Of a stretch of 64,000 nucleotides of DNA, positions 51,320-58,302 are shown one piece after another; position 1 is the first letter of the stretch, and every line of letters starts with the position of its first letter. The notes under the pieces were generated by a model. It was not told where the DNA came from. It made no database searches and worked only from the letters and a program-made list of their open reading frames with translations. Origin of the DNA: Xenophilus aerolatus (GTDB lineage Bacteria; Pseudomonadota; Gammaproteobacteria; Burkholderiales; Burkholderiaceae_C); NCBI GenBank assembly GCA_030418545.1, contig QAIB01000002.1:558001-622000 (forward strand). Direction: 5' to 3'. Position numbers and translations under genes: made by a program.

Positions 51320-52178
51320 GGGGCCTCCCGGTATCCAGAGGAAATGGCGGGCGGCCGGACACCGTGGCAAATCGGTGCTGCCATTGCGGGAACAGTTCGC
51401 CGGCGAGGCCGCGGATGGTGTCGAGCGCGGCGGGGGCGACTCTGCCCGGTGGCTGGCGGTATTCGACCCGATGCACTGGCAGGCCGCGCGTCGCGGCGCG
51501 CGGATAGGCTTCGATGGCCGGCACGTCGGTGGTCAGCACGCGGATGCCGGCGTGGTCCTGGAACAGGTCGCGCAAGGCCTGTTGGATCAGCCGGGCGTTC
51601 GCCGACACCGGGTGGACCCTGTTGATGAGCAGATGCAGCGGCGGCGGCTCAATGCCCAGGTGCCGGTACGGAGCGATGTCCTCCAGCAACTGCATGGTGC
51701 CGCGCCGCAGTTCGCGGGCGGCGAGGATTTCCGGGGTCACGGGTGACAGCGCGAGATCGGAAGCGAGCACCGCCATCTCCAGCGTCACCGAACGCGCGCC
51801 CTGGGTGTCGATCAGCACCAGGTCGTAGAGAGGAGCCAGCATGGGCAGCAGGTGCCGCAGCCGCAGGCGCCCATCCGGCGCGTGCAGCAACAAGGTGCTC
51901 AGCTCGCCCCGGTGGTCGTTGGACAGCACCAGGTCCAGACCCGTAATGATCGTGCGGGACACGAGCTGGCCGAGGTCGCGCTCGTTGAAGGCCAGCAGCT
52001 CATAGATGCCACCAGGCGCACGGTGTCCCAGTTCGTAGTAGGACGACAAGGTGGGCTGCACGTCGAGATCGAGCAGCAGCACGCGCAGCCCCGCGTCGGC
52101 GACGAGCCCGCCCAGGTTCGCGGCAGTGGTGGTCTTGCCGACGCCACCTTTCGTTGAAATGATGGATACAACCTGCAT
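51303..52178 (-). CDS. parA: ParA/Soj family ATPase of the ICE
   Basis: A 291-residue ParA-type ATPase with deviant Walker A KGGVGKTT at residues 10-17, LLLDLDVQPTLSSYYELGHR (Walker A') and LVLIDTQGARSV (Walker B). It is full length with a GGAG ribosome site at the right distance. It partitions or stabilises ICE DNA and, in ICEclc, acts with shi in division arrest. It lies 42 bases downstream of alpA. Confidence 0.95.
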   Translation of the reverse strand: MQVVSIISTKGGVGKTTTAANLGGLVADAGLRVLLLDLDVQPTLSSYYELGHRAPGGIYELLAFNERDLGQLVSRTIITGLDLVLSNDHRGELSTLLLHAPDGRLRLRHLLPMLAPLYDLVLIDTQGARSVTLEMAVLASDLALSPVTPEILAARELRRGTMQLLEDIAPYRHLGIEPPPLHLLINRVHPVSANARLIQQALRDLFQDHAGIRVLTTDVPAIEAYPRAATRGLPVHRVEYRQPPGRVAPAALDTIRGLAGELFPQWQHRFATVSGRPPFPLDTGRPHGERT

Positions 52179-52220
52179 GGCGTTCTCCGTGTGAGGATGG
52201 AAGGTCCGCGGGAGAATGGG

Positions 52221-52433
52221 TCAGGCCCGGTTGTTGACGCGCTCGGCGATCCACTGATCGATTTCGATGGAATCCCAGCCGACGGCGCGCACACCCAGGC
52301 GCAGCGCCTTGGGGAACTTGCCCGCGCGCATCAGGTTGTAGAGGTGGGCGCGCTTGAAGCCGGACTTCGATTCGACTTCTTCCAAGCGCAGGATGCGGCG
52401 CTCGTTGGGCGGCAGAACAGGTGTTTGCGACAT
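52221..52433 (-). CDS. alpA: AlpA-type transcriptional regulator
   Basis: A 70-residue HTH protein (RILRLEEVESKSGFKRAHLY, then NLMRAGKFPKALRLGVRAVG and WDSIEIDQWIAERV). The ATG at 52431-52433 is chosen because an AGGAG ribosome site ends eight bases before it; the GTG three codons upstream abuts that site and cannot use it. AlpA proteins control excision or early ICE genes. It heads the alpA-parA-shi-parB unit. Confidence 0.92.
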   Translation of the reverse strand: MSQTPVLPPNERRILRLEEVESKSGFKRAHLYNLMRAGKFPKALRLGVRAVGWDSIEIDQWIAERVNNRA

Positions 52434-52551
52434 GGTGGTCACTCCTGAACGCTCAGTGGCGTTTGTTGGCGTGACCTCTATTCAATAGACATGGCTACGG
52501 AAAGACATTGCAAATGCAATCTCCGCGACTGCACATACAAGCTGGCAATCC

Positions 52552-53298
52552 TCAGAGGGTGGCGCTATGCAGCCGGCGTCTGGCCGTGGCGAACTTGCCG
52601 TTCAACGTCCGCTCGGCGATCCCCATGACGCCGTGGTGATGGGCGACCAATGCGCTTACGACAGCCTCTTGCGTTTTGAAGCTGGAGTACGGTGTGCCCG
52701 AGGGCGATTGGCCGAGCATCAGCTCCAATATGCCGCCGATGATGTTCAGGTAGGTGGCTTCGGCCCGATCACTGATTGGGTACTGCGCGCAGGCCGGGAT
52801 GATTTTGGACTGTTTGAGCAGTGCGTCGTGCTTGTCTTGCAGCTCGCGGAGTTGGCGCTTGGACTGCTCCAGGGCAGATTTGAGGGCCAAGCGCTCGACC
52901 AGCATGGCCTGCCCGGTTTCCAGAGAGATGGAGGGATGGGCGATGCGCTCGCTGCGCGAGAAGAGAAAGCCGGGGCGCTGTTCGGGGTAGTGCTGGCGCA
53001 TCCAACGCTTCAGATCGACGTGACGGACAGTGAGATCAGGGGAGTCGATCAGCGCGGTGTCGTGCGTCGTGATGCCGTTCCTCCCGAAAGGAAGTTCCGC
53101 ATTGAGGATGCCATCGTAGATGCGTTCGGTATACAGCCTCAGCTCACCCCAACGTGGGCAATCCAACGACTGTGGCAGGTTCCTTGACGACGAGACCGAA
53201 GTGAGGATGACATGCTCAAACCGCAGAAGCCCAGCCCACCGGAGGGAGGCTTCGATCGGACGATAGAACACCTTCGATGCTGGTGCATTGTGGTTCAT
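52552..53298 (-). CDS. Conserved ICE-end hypothetical protein with coiled coil
   Basis: A 248-residue cytoplasmic protein, first gene inside the right end of ICE A. LDCPRWGELRLYTERIYDGI is a central segment, a probable coiled coil spans about 145-175 (LVERLALKSALEQSKRQLRE), and the C-terminus repeats helical segments (VSALVAHHHGVMGIAERTLN). The function is unknown. The start at 53296-53298 follows a GGAAGGAGATGG ribosome site. Homologues are expected beside alpA in other ICEclc-like elements. Confidence 0.7.
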   Translation of the reverse strand: MNHNAPASKVFYRPIEASLRWAGLLRFEHVILTSVSSSRNLPQSLDCPRWGELRLYTERIYDGILNAELPFGRNGITTHDTALIDSPDLTVRHVDLKRWMRQHYPEQRPGFLFSRSERIAHPSISLETGQAMLVERLALKSALEQSKRQLRELQDKHDALLKQSKIIPACAQYPISDRAEATYLNIIGGILELMLGQSPSGTPYSSFKTQEAVVSALVAHHHGVMGIAERTLNGKFATARRRLHSATL

Positions 53299-53856
53299 GC
53301 TCCCATCTCCTTCCAGGAGAACTACATGGCCGACTCCTTTGGCGCCAACCTCATGGCCGGGCAGTTGTCTGTGGATGAAGCGAGTCCCGAGTCTCGCTTC
53401 TTCATGAGCCCTGAGCACTTTTCAGTAGCTCAAGTCAGTGGTAGCCGCCATGTGCTCAATGTGTAAGAATCCGTGAGTGGTAGGTTGATCGGTCCTGTCG
53501 CTGATCAACACGAAGAATGGCGCTCACACTGGCAGCGTCATGCGTTACCGCAATCTCATCAAGAGCAATTTGTCATGGTGTGATACCCCTGCGGTTTCAC
53601 AGGGCGCAATAGGCGCGCAGTGGCTTCTAGATGCCAAGGCAGGCGTACTGATCCCGAGCCTGTCATGCGTTCCCAGGTATCCTGATATACCGATAAAGAA
53701 TCGCGCATCCAGTCCCAGTGACAAGCGTATGGGTTCTTCCCGCGCAACTTGCGCAGACGGGTATGGGTGGTCGCTTCTGCAGCGAGCCGGTGTGCCGAAC
53801 AGCTCAGGCACGGCGAGAGCCATGCAGTCCAACCTTGGTCGCCGGGAGGCGCTAAC
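53299..53856. other. 558-bp stretch without a recognised gene
   Basis: Upstream region of the gene at 52552-53298. It contains a GTTGATC / GATCAAC inverted repeat at about 53483-53508. Short open frames on both strands have no recognisable motif. Confidence 0.5.
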
Positions 53857-54087
53857 GACGACAGGCGTCTGCCGCCAGACAACAACCGCGTCGAGAGGCA
53901 AATTCGTCCAGTGGCACTTCAAAGGGCGAACCAGTTGTTCGTCGGTAGCTTGCGTGCCGGTCAGCGCGCTGTTTCGGTGATGAGCCTGGTGCGCTCGGCT
54001 CGGCCCAACGGGCATGACCTCTATGCGGACTTGCGTGACGTGCTCGAATGCCTTTCGACGCAGCTAGCCAAGCATATGGAAAGGTGA
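53857..54087 (+). pseudogene. IS66-family transposase (tnpC) C-terminal remnant
   Basis: The plus strand encodes LPPDNNRVERQIRPVALQRA, then NQLFVGSLRAGQRAVSVMSL and ARPNGHDLYADLRDVLECLS, the C-terminal end of IS66 transposases (usually PIDNNxxENxIRP). The rest of the gene and the IS ends are missing. It is debris just inside the right end of ICE A. Confidence 0.85.
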
Positions 54088-54289
54088 TCATTGGTGAGTT
54101 CGAGACCACCGTAGCCGGCGATGAACGAGGTGTGGGGACGATGCGCTGAGGAGGTGTCCTTGGACCTTACTGGAAGTTTCTGGACGAACTTGTTGCCGAG
54201 GGTGAAAAATGAGGCTACAATTAAGGTCTTCGCTAGTCAAGCCAGCGAAGAAAGTGATTGGGAAACAACGGCTTACGGTCTTAGTAAAC

Positions 54290-54307
54290 GTCTCGTTTCC
54301 CGCTCCA
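54290..54307 (+). other. attR: Right attachment site of ICE A (18-bp tRNA-Gly 3' end)
   Basis: GTCTCGTTTCCCGCTCCA is the 3' end of tRNA-Gly(GCC) and, from memory, the attachment core of ICEclc-type elements. The bases before it do not form a tRNA, so only the 3' end is here and the whole gene should sit at the other end of the element. A CTTCGCT / AGCGAAG hairpin (54228-54250) lies just inside. Confidence 0.88.
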
Positions 54308-54318
54308 GTTTTCAAAAA

Positions 54319-54343
54319 GGGAAGCATCTGCTTCCCTTTTTTT
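54319..54343 (+). terminator. Terminator that followed the original tRNA-Gly
   Basis: GGGAAGCA / TGCTTCCC stem with a two-base loop and seven T residues, 11 bases after the att core. It now follows only the tRNA fragment. Confidence 0.9.
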
Positions 54344-54365
54344 CAGGCGCCTCGGCAGCCTGAAT

Positions 54366-54439
54366 GGCGCGATAGCAAAGCGGTTATGCCCCGGATTGCA
54401 AATCCGGTTAGACCAGTTCGACTCTGGTTCGCGCCTCCA
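54366..54439 (+). tRNA. tRNA-Cys (GCA)
   Basis: A 74-nt tRNA with encoded CCA. Acceptor GGCGCGA pairs with TCGCGCC; the anticodon stem CCGGA / TCCGG encloses TTGCAAA with anticodon GCA; the T arm is CCAG-TTCGACT-CTGG. Chromosomal gene between the two ICEs. Confidence 0.97.
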
Positions 54440-54448
54440 CCCACACGG

Positions 54449-54496
54449 AGCGGCCTCTGTTCAACGGCGTTGATGACGGCGTGAAAAGAGGCCGCT
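54449..54496 (+). terminator. Terminator between tRNA-Cys and tRNA-Leu
   Basis: AGCGGCCTCT (54449-54458) pairs with AGAGGCCGCT (54487-54496) around a 28-base loop, followed by TTGTTTT. Confidence 0.75.
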
Positions 54497-54527
54497 TTGT
54501 TTTGGGTTATCGTCGTTCAATCCCGGC

Positions 54528-54570
54528 GCCCGGATGGTGAAATTGGTAGACACAGCGGACTTAAAATCTG
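54528..54570 (+). pseudogene. 5' half of a chromosomal tRNA-Leu (UAA), broken in the anticodon stem
   Basis: GCCCGGATGGTGAAATTGG starts a typical tRNA-Leu, with D arm and the loop CTTAAAA (anticodon TAA). After ATC the expected stem bases CGC are replaced by TGT, and no variable arm, T arm or acceptor end follows. The junction marks where ICE B begins. The missing 3' half is expected at the far end of ICE B. Confidence 0.85.
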
Positions 54571-54730
54571 TTTTGTCAAGTCCTTCTTGCTTGCGCCAAC
54601 GGGCCAGAAGGCCAATAGTGACAACGGTTTGCGAGCGTCCATGATGCAGCTTCATAGCTTGGCTTGACGGTCAGGAGCCAGCTAGGCGCCAGTAGATGGA
54701 GGTAGGTGTTTCCAGCGCATTGCACGCTAC

Positions 54731-55044
54731 GCCCGAGTGGTGAAATCGGTAGACACAAGGGACTTGAACAATTTGAGCCTTCGGGGGGAAACGCCCGGAG
54801 TGAAGCCCGTCAAAATCGGCGAAAGCCCTGGATGCTTCTGCACCCGAGCCAACGCCGAGCCAAGCCCAAGCAACAGTTTGGGAAGGTGTAGAGAGCAGAC
54901 GGCGGGCACCTACGGCCGCAAGGCTATGGTGAAGGCGTGCTCCAGACCACGAACAGCGCATGCGCGTTGGCGGCGAAAGTCGAAGTGGTAAGAAAATCCC
55001 TCGACCTTACGGTCATGCCGGTTCGATTCCGGCCTCGGGCACCA
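54731..55044 (+). tRNA. tRNA-Leu (UAA) interrupted by a group I intron
   Basis: Exon 1 is 54731-54765, exon 2 is 54993-55044, giving an 87-nt tRNA with encoded CCA. Acceptor GCCCGAG pairs with CTCGGGC; anticodon stem AGGGA / TCCCT encloses CTTAAAA; a variable arm and TTCGATTCC T loop are present. The intron splits the anticodon between U34 and A35, the position used by cyanobacterial tRNA-Leu(UAA) introns. It differs from the broken host copy (GCCCGGA start), so it is not a simple duplication. Confidence 0.95.
54766..54992 (+). ncRNA. Group I intron in tRNA-Leu (UAA)
   Basis: A 227-nt insertion with group I features: a terminal G before exon 2; an internal guide TTGAGCC whose GAG pairs with exon-end CUU using the usual U-G at the splice site; the conserved core-like segments GCCGAGCCAAGCCC and GGAAGGTGTAGAGAGCAGACG; and a closing GGCGGCGAAAGTCGAAGTGG. 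The order of elements matches the cyanobacterial tRNA-Leu introns (subgroup IC3). It encodes no homing endonuclease. Self-splicing is inferred. Confidence 0.9.
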
Positions 55045-55050
55045 ATCTAG

Positions 55051-55081
55051 AGCCGCCCCTGTTCACGCAGGGGCGGCTTTT
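55051..55081 (+). terminator. Terminator after the intron-containing tRNA-Leu
   Basis: AGCCGCCCCTG / CAGGGGCGGCT perfect 11-bp stem with a six-base loop, then TTTT. The DUF2274 stop codon on the other strand lies inside this hairpin. Confidence 0.92.
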
Positions 55082-55305
55082 CCGTTCTTGGGCTGCGTGC
55101 GCTTGAAGCCTCGATCCCCAGCCATGAATGCCTCCAGCATGTGCGGGATCAGCGTCGCGGCATCGACCGCTTCGCCATACGACTGCGCGTGCAGCGCGGC
55201 ATAGCGGTCGAGGTCGGCTTTCAGGCTGGCCGGGCACGCGAATGTCAGCTTGACGCTCTCGGTCTTGGGCAGCGGCCCGAGCCGCAGCTTCTTGGTCGTG
55301 CTCAT
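55063..55305 (-). CDS. DUF2274 family protein of the trb operon
   Basis: An 80-residue protein (MSTTKKLRLGPLPKTESVKL, TFACPASLKADLDRYAALHA) with a ribbon-helix-helix-like middle. It follows trbI with a four-base overlap and ends the trb operon, as in Tn4371-like elements. Possibly a small DNA-binding regulator; the function is not established. Confidence 0.88.
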   Translation of the reverse strand: MSTTKKLRLGPLPKTESVKLTFACPASLKADLDRYAALHAQSYGEAVDAATLIPHMLEAFMAGDRGFKRTQPKNGKAAPA

Positions 55306-56570
55306 TGCGAAGCTCCCCGGTTGAAGAACAGCGGCTGATAGGGCCGCAGCACGAGATCCCGGTTAACGATGACTCGCACCGGCAAGCCGGGGCGCGCCGT
55401 CAACGTCGGCTGTATGTTCATGTTGCGCCGGGTGATCTCCTGGCCGACCTGGTTGATGCTGTCCTGGGCGCTGTCACGGCCGGCGATGACGATGCGGTTG
55501 CCGTTCTGGCGGTTATCAGGCGCGGCCAGCTCGGCGCCGACGCCCAGCAGCGTCGTCAGCACAGCGCCCGCGACGATGCGATTCCAATGCCAGTTCACAT
55601 CGTCTTCCAGGCCGGCGTAACCGGCCGGGTCGGTGCCGACAAGGTTGTCGAGCGTGAGCGAGGACGTGTCGGGCAGGATGATCCGGTTCCACACTACCTG
55701 TACGCGGCTCTGCCCGTAGCTGACCTGGCTGTTGTAGCGCCCGAGGATGCGCGATCCCTGCGGGATCAGCAGGAACTTGCCTGTGGCCGTGTCAAAGACC
55801 GGCTCTGTCACCGTGGCGATCACGTCGCCCGGCAAGTCTGATTTGATGCCCGTGACCAAGGCGCCAGCGATCACCGTTCCGGCCATCACCTGATAGGGCG
55901 ACGCCGGCAGCGCCAAGTTGCCGGAGTTGCGGGTTTCCGTAGCGCCGCCTTTCAGGAACGCCTCCTTCTGGTCTTGCCGGTTCTGCACGGCAGTCGGGTC
56001 GGCAGGCTGGGCCGCCGTCGAGGCCGGCCCGCCGGCGAGCGGATCGAAGGCCGCGAGCGTGCTTGCTGCGCCAGGCGCCACCGGCGCTGCCTGCGCCACC
56101 GTGGCTGCACGTTGGCCACCCGAGCGGAAGAACACCGACGAAGCCGCCGCTGCATCGGCCTCCTTGCGCAAGGCATCCTCGGGATCATGGCCCGGTGGCG
56201 CATATGCTGGCGTCACGGGCTGCTGCGAGTTGACGATGGCGGGGCCAAGATCGCCCGGCAGCGGCGGCCCCAATTCGGGTAACTTCGGCGGCAGCTTCGA
56301 GTAGTCCGCCGGCAGGCCATCCAGACCTTCGGACTTCGACACGCGCTCGACGTTGTAAAGCTCGGTCTGCTCACTGGCCGCGCGCCGCGGGGGCTGCAGC
56401 GACCAAATCGTGGCGCCGAGCACGGCGACCGATAGGCCGCCAACGAGGATGGCCAGCGTGCGCCGGTTCAGGCGTGTGACCGGGCGCGGCTGGGCGCGCA
56501 GCGCCACCGCCTCCGGTGCGACCTTGTCCGCCTGCGGCGTGGCGAGGTCGGGGGTGTCGTCCTGGCTCAT
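55302..56570 (-). CDS. trbI: Conjugal transfer protein TrbI (VirB10-like)
   Basis: A 422-residue protein with a cytoplasmic N-terminus, one transmembrane helix at about 37-58, a Pro/Ala-rich periplasmic linker and a VirB10-type C-terminal beta domain (YQVMAGTVIAGALVTGIKSD, IPQGSRILGRYNSQVSYGQS). It spans both membranes in the secretion channel and links the inner complex to the outer ring. It lies two bases after trbG. Confidence 0.95.
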   Translation of the reverse strand: MSQDDTPDLATPQADKVAPEAVALRAQPRPVTRLNRRTLAILVGGLSVAVLGATIWSLQPPRRAASEQTELYNVERVSKSEGLDGLPADYSKLPPKLPELGPPLPGDLGPAIVNSQQPVTPAYAPPGHDPEDALRKEADAAAASSVFFRSGGQRAATVAQAAPVAPGAASTLAAFDPLAGGPASTAAQPADPTAVQNRQDQKEAFLKGGATETRNSGNLALPASPYQVMAGTVIAGALVTGIKSDLPGDVIATVTEPVFDTATGKFLLIPQGSRILGRYNSQVSYGQSRVQVVWNRIILPDTSSLTLDNLVGTDPAGYAGLEDDVNWHWNRIVAGAVLTTLLGVGAELAAPDNRQNGNRIVIAGRDSAQDSINQVGQEITRRNMNIQPTLTARPGLPVRVIVNRDLVLRPYQPLFFNRGASQ

Positions 56571-56572
56571 GG

Positions 56573-57577
56573 TCAGTTCCTCCGCGCGACGCCGTCCGTG
56601 CGCTTGATCCGCACCACGTCGCCCTTGTCACCGCCCAGGCGCAGTTCGGCCGCGCCGAACAGCCGATCCACGATGTAGTACGGCGAGCGGAAGCGGTAAT
56701 TGACCAGTTGCCCGTCGCCTTCCGGCCCGATCACGAACAGCGGCGGCAGCTCGCCTTGCGCGATGCCGGCGGGGAACTGGATATAGACCTTCTGCCCGTC
56801 GTCGAAGGCGCGCAGCGGCTTCCACGGCGGATTACTGCCGCTGACCGCGTAGCGGAAGCGCAGGTTCTCCAACGACAAGCCGGAATCCACCGGCGCGACT
56901 GCGCTGGCCGCCTGCGCCTGGCGCTGCAAGGCCAGCATCCGGTCGCGCGGATATTCCCAGGACGCCGACGCCATCCACGTCTTTTCCGTCGAGGCCAGCT
57001 CCAACAGGTACGTCCTGCGGCTGGTGGTGATGACAAGATTGGTCCTGAGGCCCGAGCGGATCGGCTTAACGAGCACGTTCACGCGCAACTCGGCACCGCG
57101 TCCGCTGGACGTGTCGCCCACGATCCAGCGCACGGTATCTCCGGCGGCGACCGTCACCAGCTCCTCGCCCGGCTGGAGCGAAACCACGGTCACGCGGCCC
57201 ACGGCCGCATAGACCTGATACAGCGCGCCGTCGGTGAACGGCCACACCTGAATCGCGTTGACGTAGCCCTCGCGCGTAGGTGCGACGCGGGCCTCGGCAT
57301 TGGCGCGCGAGACGCGCACCTTCTCGTCTGCCGGCTCCGGCATGGGCTTGGCGTCCTCGGCTTCGGGCAACGGCTTCAACTGCGCCGGCATCGGCAGCAC
57401 CTCGGGCACGGCCACCACCTCCACCGGCGCAGGAGGTTCTGGCAGCGGCTGGGCAAGCACCGGCTCATCGAGCGAGATCACGGGCGGCGGCTTGCCCTGC
57501 GTGGCGCAGCCCGAAAACAAGGCGGTGGATGCAAGCAGGATCACTGGCAAAGCGGATTTACGGAGAAGATCATTCAT
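56573..57577 (-). CDS. trbG: Conjugal transfer protein TrbG (VirB9-like lipoprotein)
   Basis: A 334-residue protein. Lipobox LFSGC near residue 20 indicates a lipoprotein. A Pro-rich segment precedes a VirB9 domain (YVNAIQVWPFTDGALYQVYA, VRWIVGDTSS, NLVITTSRRTYLLEL) and a C-terminal SPYYIVDRLFGAAELRLG. It forms the outer ring with TrbI. The start at 57575-57577 overlaps trbF by four bases and gives the lipoprotein signal. Confidence 0.95.
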   Translation of the reverse strand: MNDLLRKSALPVILLASTALFSGCATQGKPPPVISLDEPVLAQPLPEPPAPVEVVAVPEVLPMPAQLKPLPEAEDAKPMPEPADEKVRVSRANAEARVAPTREGYVNAIQVWPFTDGALYQVYAAVGRVTVVSLQPGEELVTVAAGDTVRWIVGDTSSGRGAELRVNVLVKPIRSGLRTNLVITTSRRTYLLELASTEKTWMASASWEYPRDRMLALQRQAQAASAVAPVDSGLSLENLRFRYAVSGSNPPWKPLRAFDDGQKVYIQFPAGIAQGELPPLFVIGPEGDGQLVNYRFRSPYYIVDRLFGAAELRLGGDKGDVVRIKRTDGVARRN

Positions 57578-58278
57578 GGCTTGGCTCCTTCGGAAGAATC
57601 CAGCTCGCGGCTCCACGACAGACCATTGACGTAGATGCCCAAGGGATTGCGGCGCAGGCGTTCTTCGGTGCGTGGTAGCTGGAGCACGATGGTCACCACG
57701 GCCGTCCACCGCTCCAGCCCGGCCGCGGCGCCGTTGACGTAGCGGCGTTCCGTCCAGCGCACGTTGAACGAGGTGTTGCTGGCTCGCACGACGCTGGTGA
57801 TATGCACCGTCACCGACTCCTTGCCGATGCGTGCGAACGGATCGTTCACACGCGCGTAGTCGTTGAGCACCGCTGCGCCCTTGTCGGTCGTGTAGTCGTA
57901 GGCGTCCAGCCAGTTCTGGCGGACGACGATGGGGTCGATGGACAGCGAGCGCACCAGCGTCACAAAGCGCGCGATGTAGTACGCCTGCTGCGCATCAGTG
58001 GGCCGGTACGACGTGGCGGCCTCGCCCACGGCGCGGACCTGGCCCGCGTTGTCCACCTCCACGACGTAGGGCGTCACGATGGACTGCGCCGAGCGCCACA
58101 CCAGGCCGCCAGCCATCAGCAGCGCGAGCGTCAGGCAGCCGAAGGCCATCAGCCGCCAGTTCTTCGCCTGCACGCGCGGCGAGCCGATACGGTCGTCCCA
58201 CACCTGGCCGGCGGCTTGGTACGGCGTGGCAGGTTGCGGCGTGTCGGCATAGCGCACCTGCGGCTTCTTGAATCGCAT
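57574..58278 (-). CDS. trbF: Conjugal transfer protein TrbF (VirB8-like)
   Basis: A 234-residue protein: cytoplasmic N-terminus (MRFKKPQVRYADTPQPATPY), one transmembrane helix at about 43-62, and a VirB8-type periplasmic domain (AQQAYYIARFVTLVRSLSID, NVRWTERRYVNGAAAGLERW). It is an inner membrane scaffold of the secretion channel. The gene lies 24 bases after trbL. Confidence 0.95.
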   Translation of the reverse strand: MRFKKPQVRYADTPQPATPYQAAGQVWDDRIGSPRVQAKNWRLMAFGCLTLALLMAGGLVWRSAQSIVTPYVVEVDNAGQVRAVGEAATSYRPTDAQQAYYIARFVTLVRSLSIDPIVVRQNWLDAYDYTTDKGAAVLNDYARVNDPFARIGKESVTVHITSVVRASNTSFNVRWTERRYVNGAAAGLERWTAVVTIVLQLPRTEERLRRNPLGIYVNGLSWSRELDSSEGAKP

Positions 58279-58302
58279 GGTCAGTTCTCCTTATGAATCG
58301 CT

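Noticed and set aside
53212..53466. Plus-strand 84-codon frame at the ICE A end
   Set aside because: It overlaps the 5' end and ribosome site of the minus-strand gene at 52552-53298 and has no recognisable protein features.
54528..54570. A complete second tRNA-Leu gene
   Set aside because: The 3' stem, variable arm, T arm and acceptor are missing; the following bases cannot fold into a tRNA.
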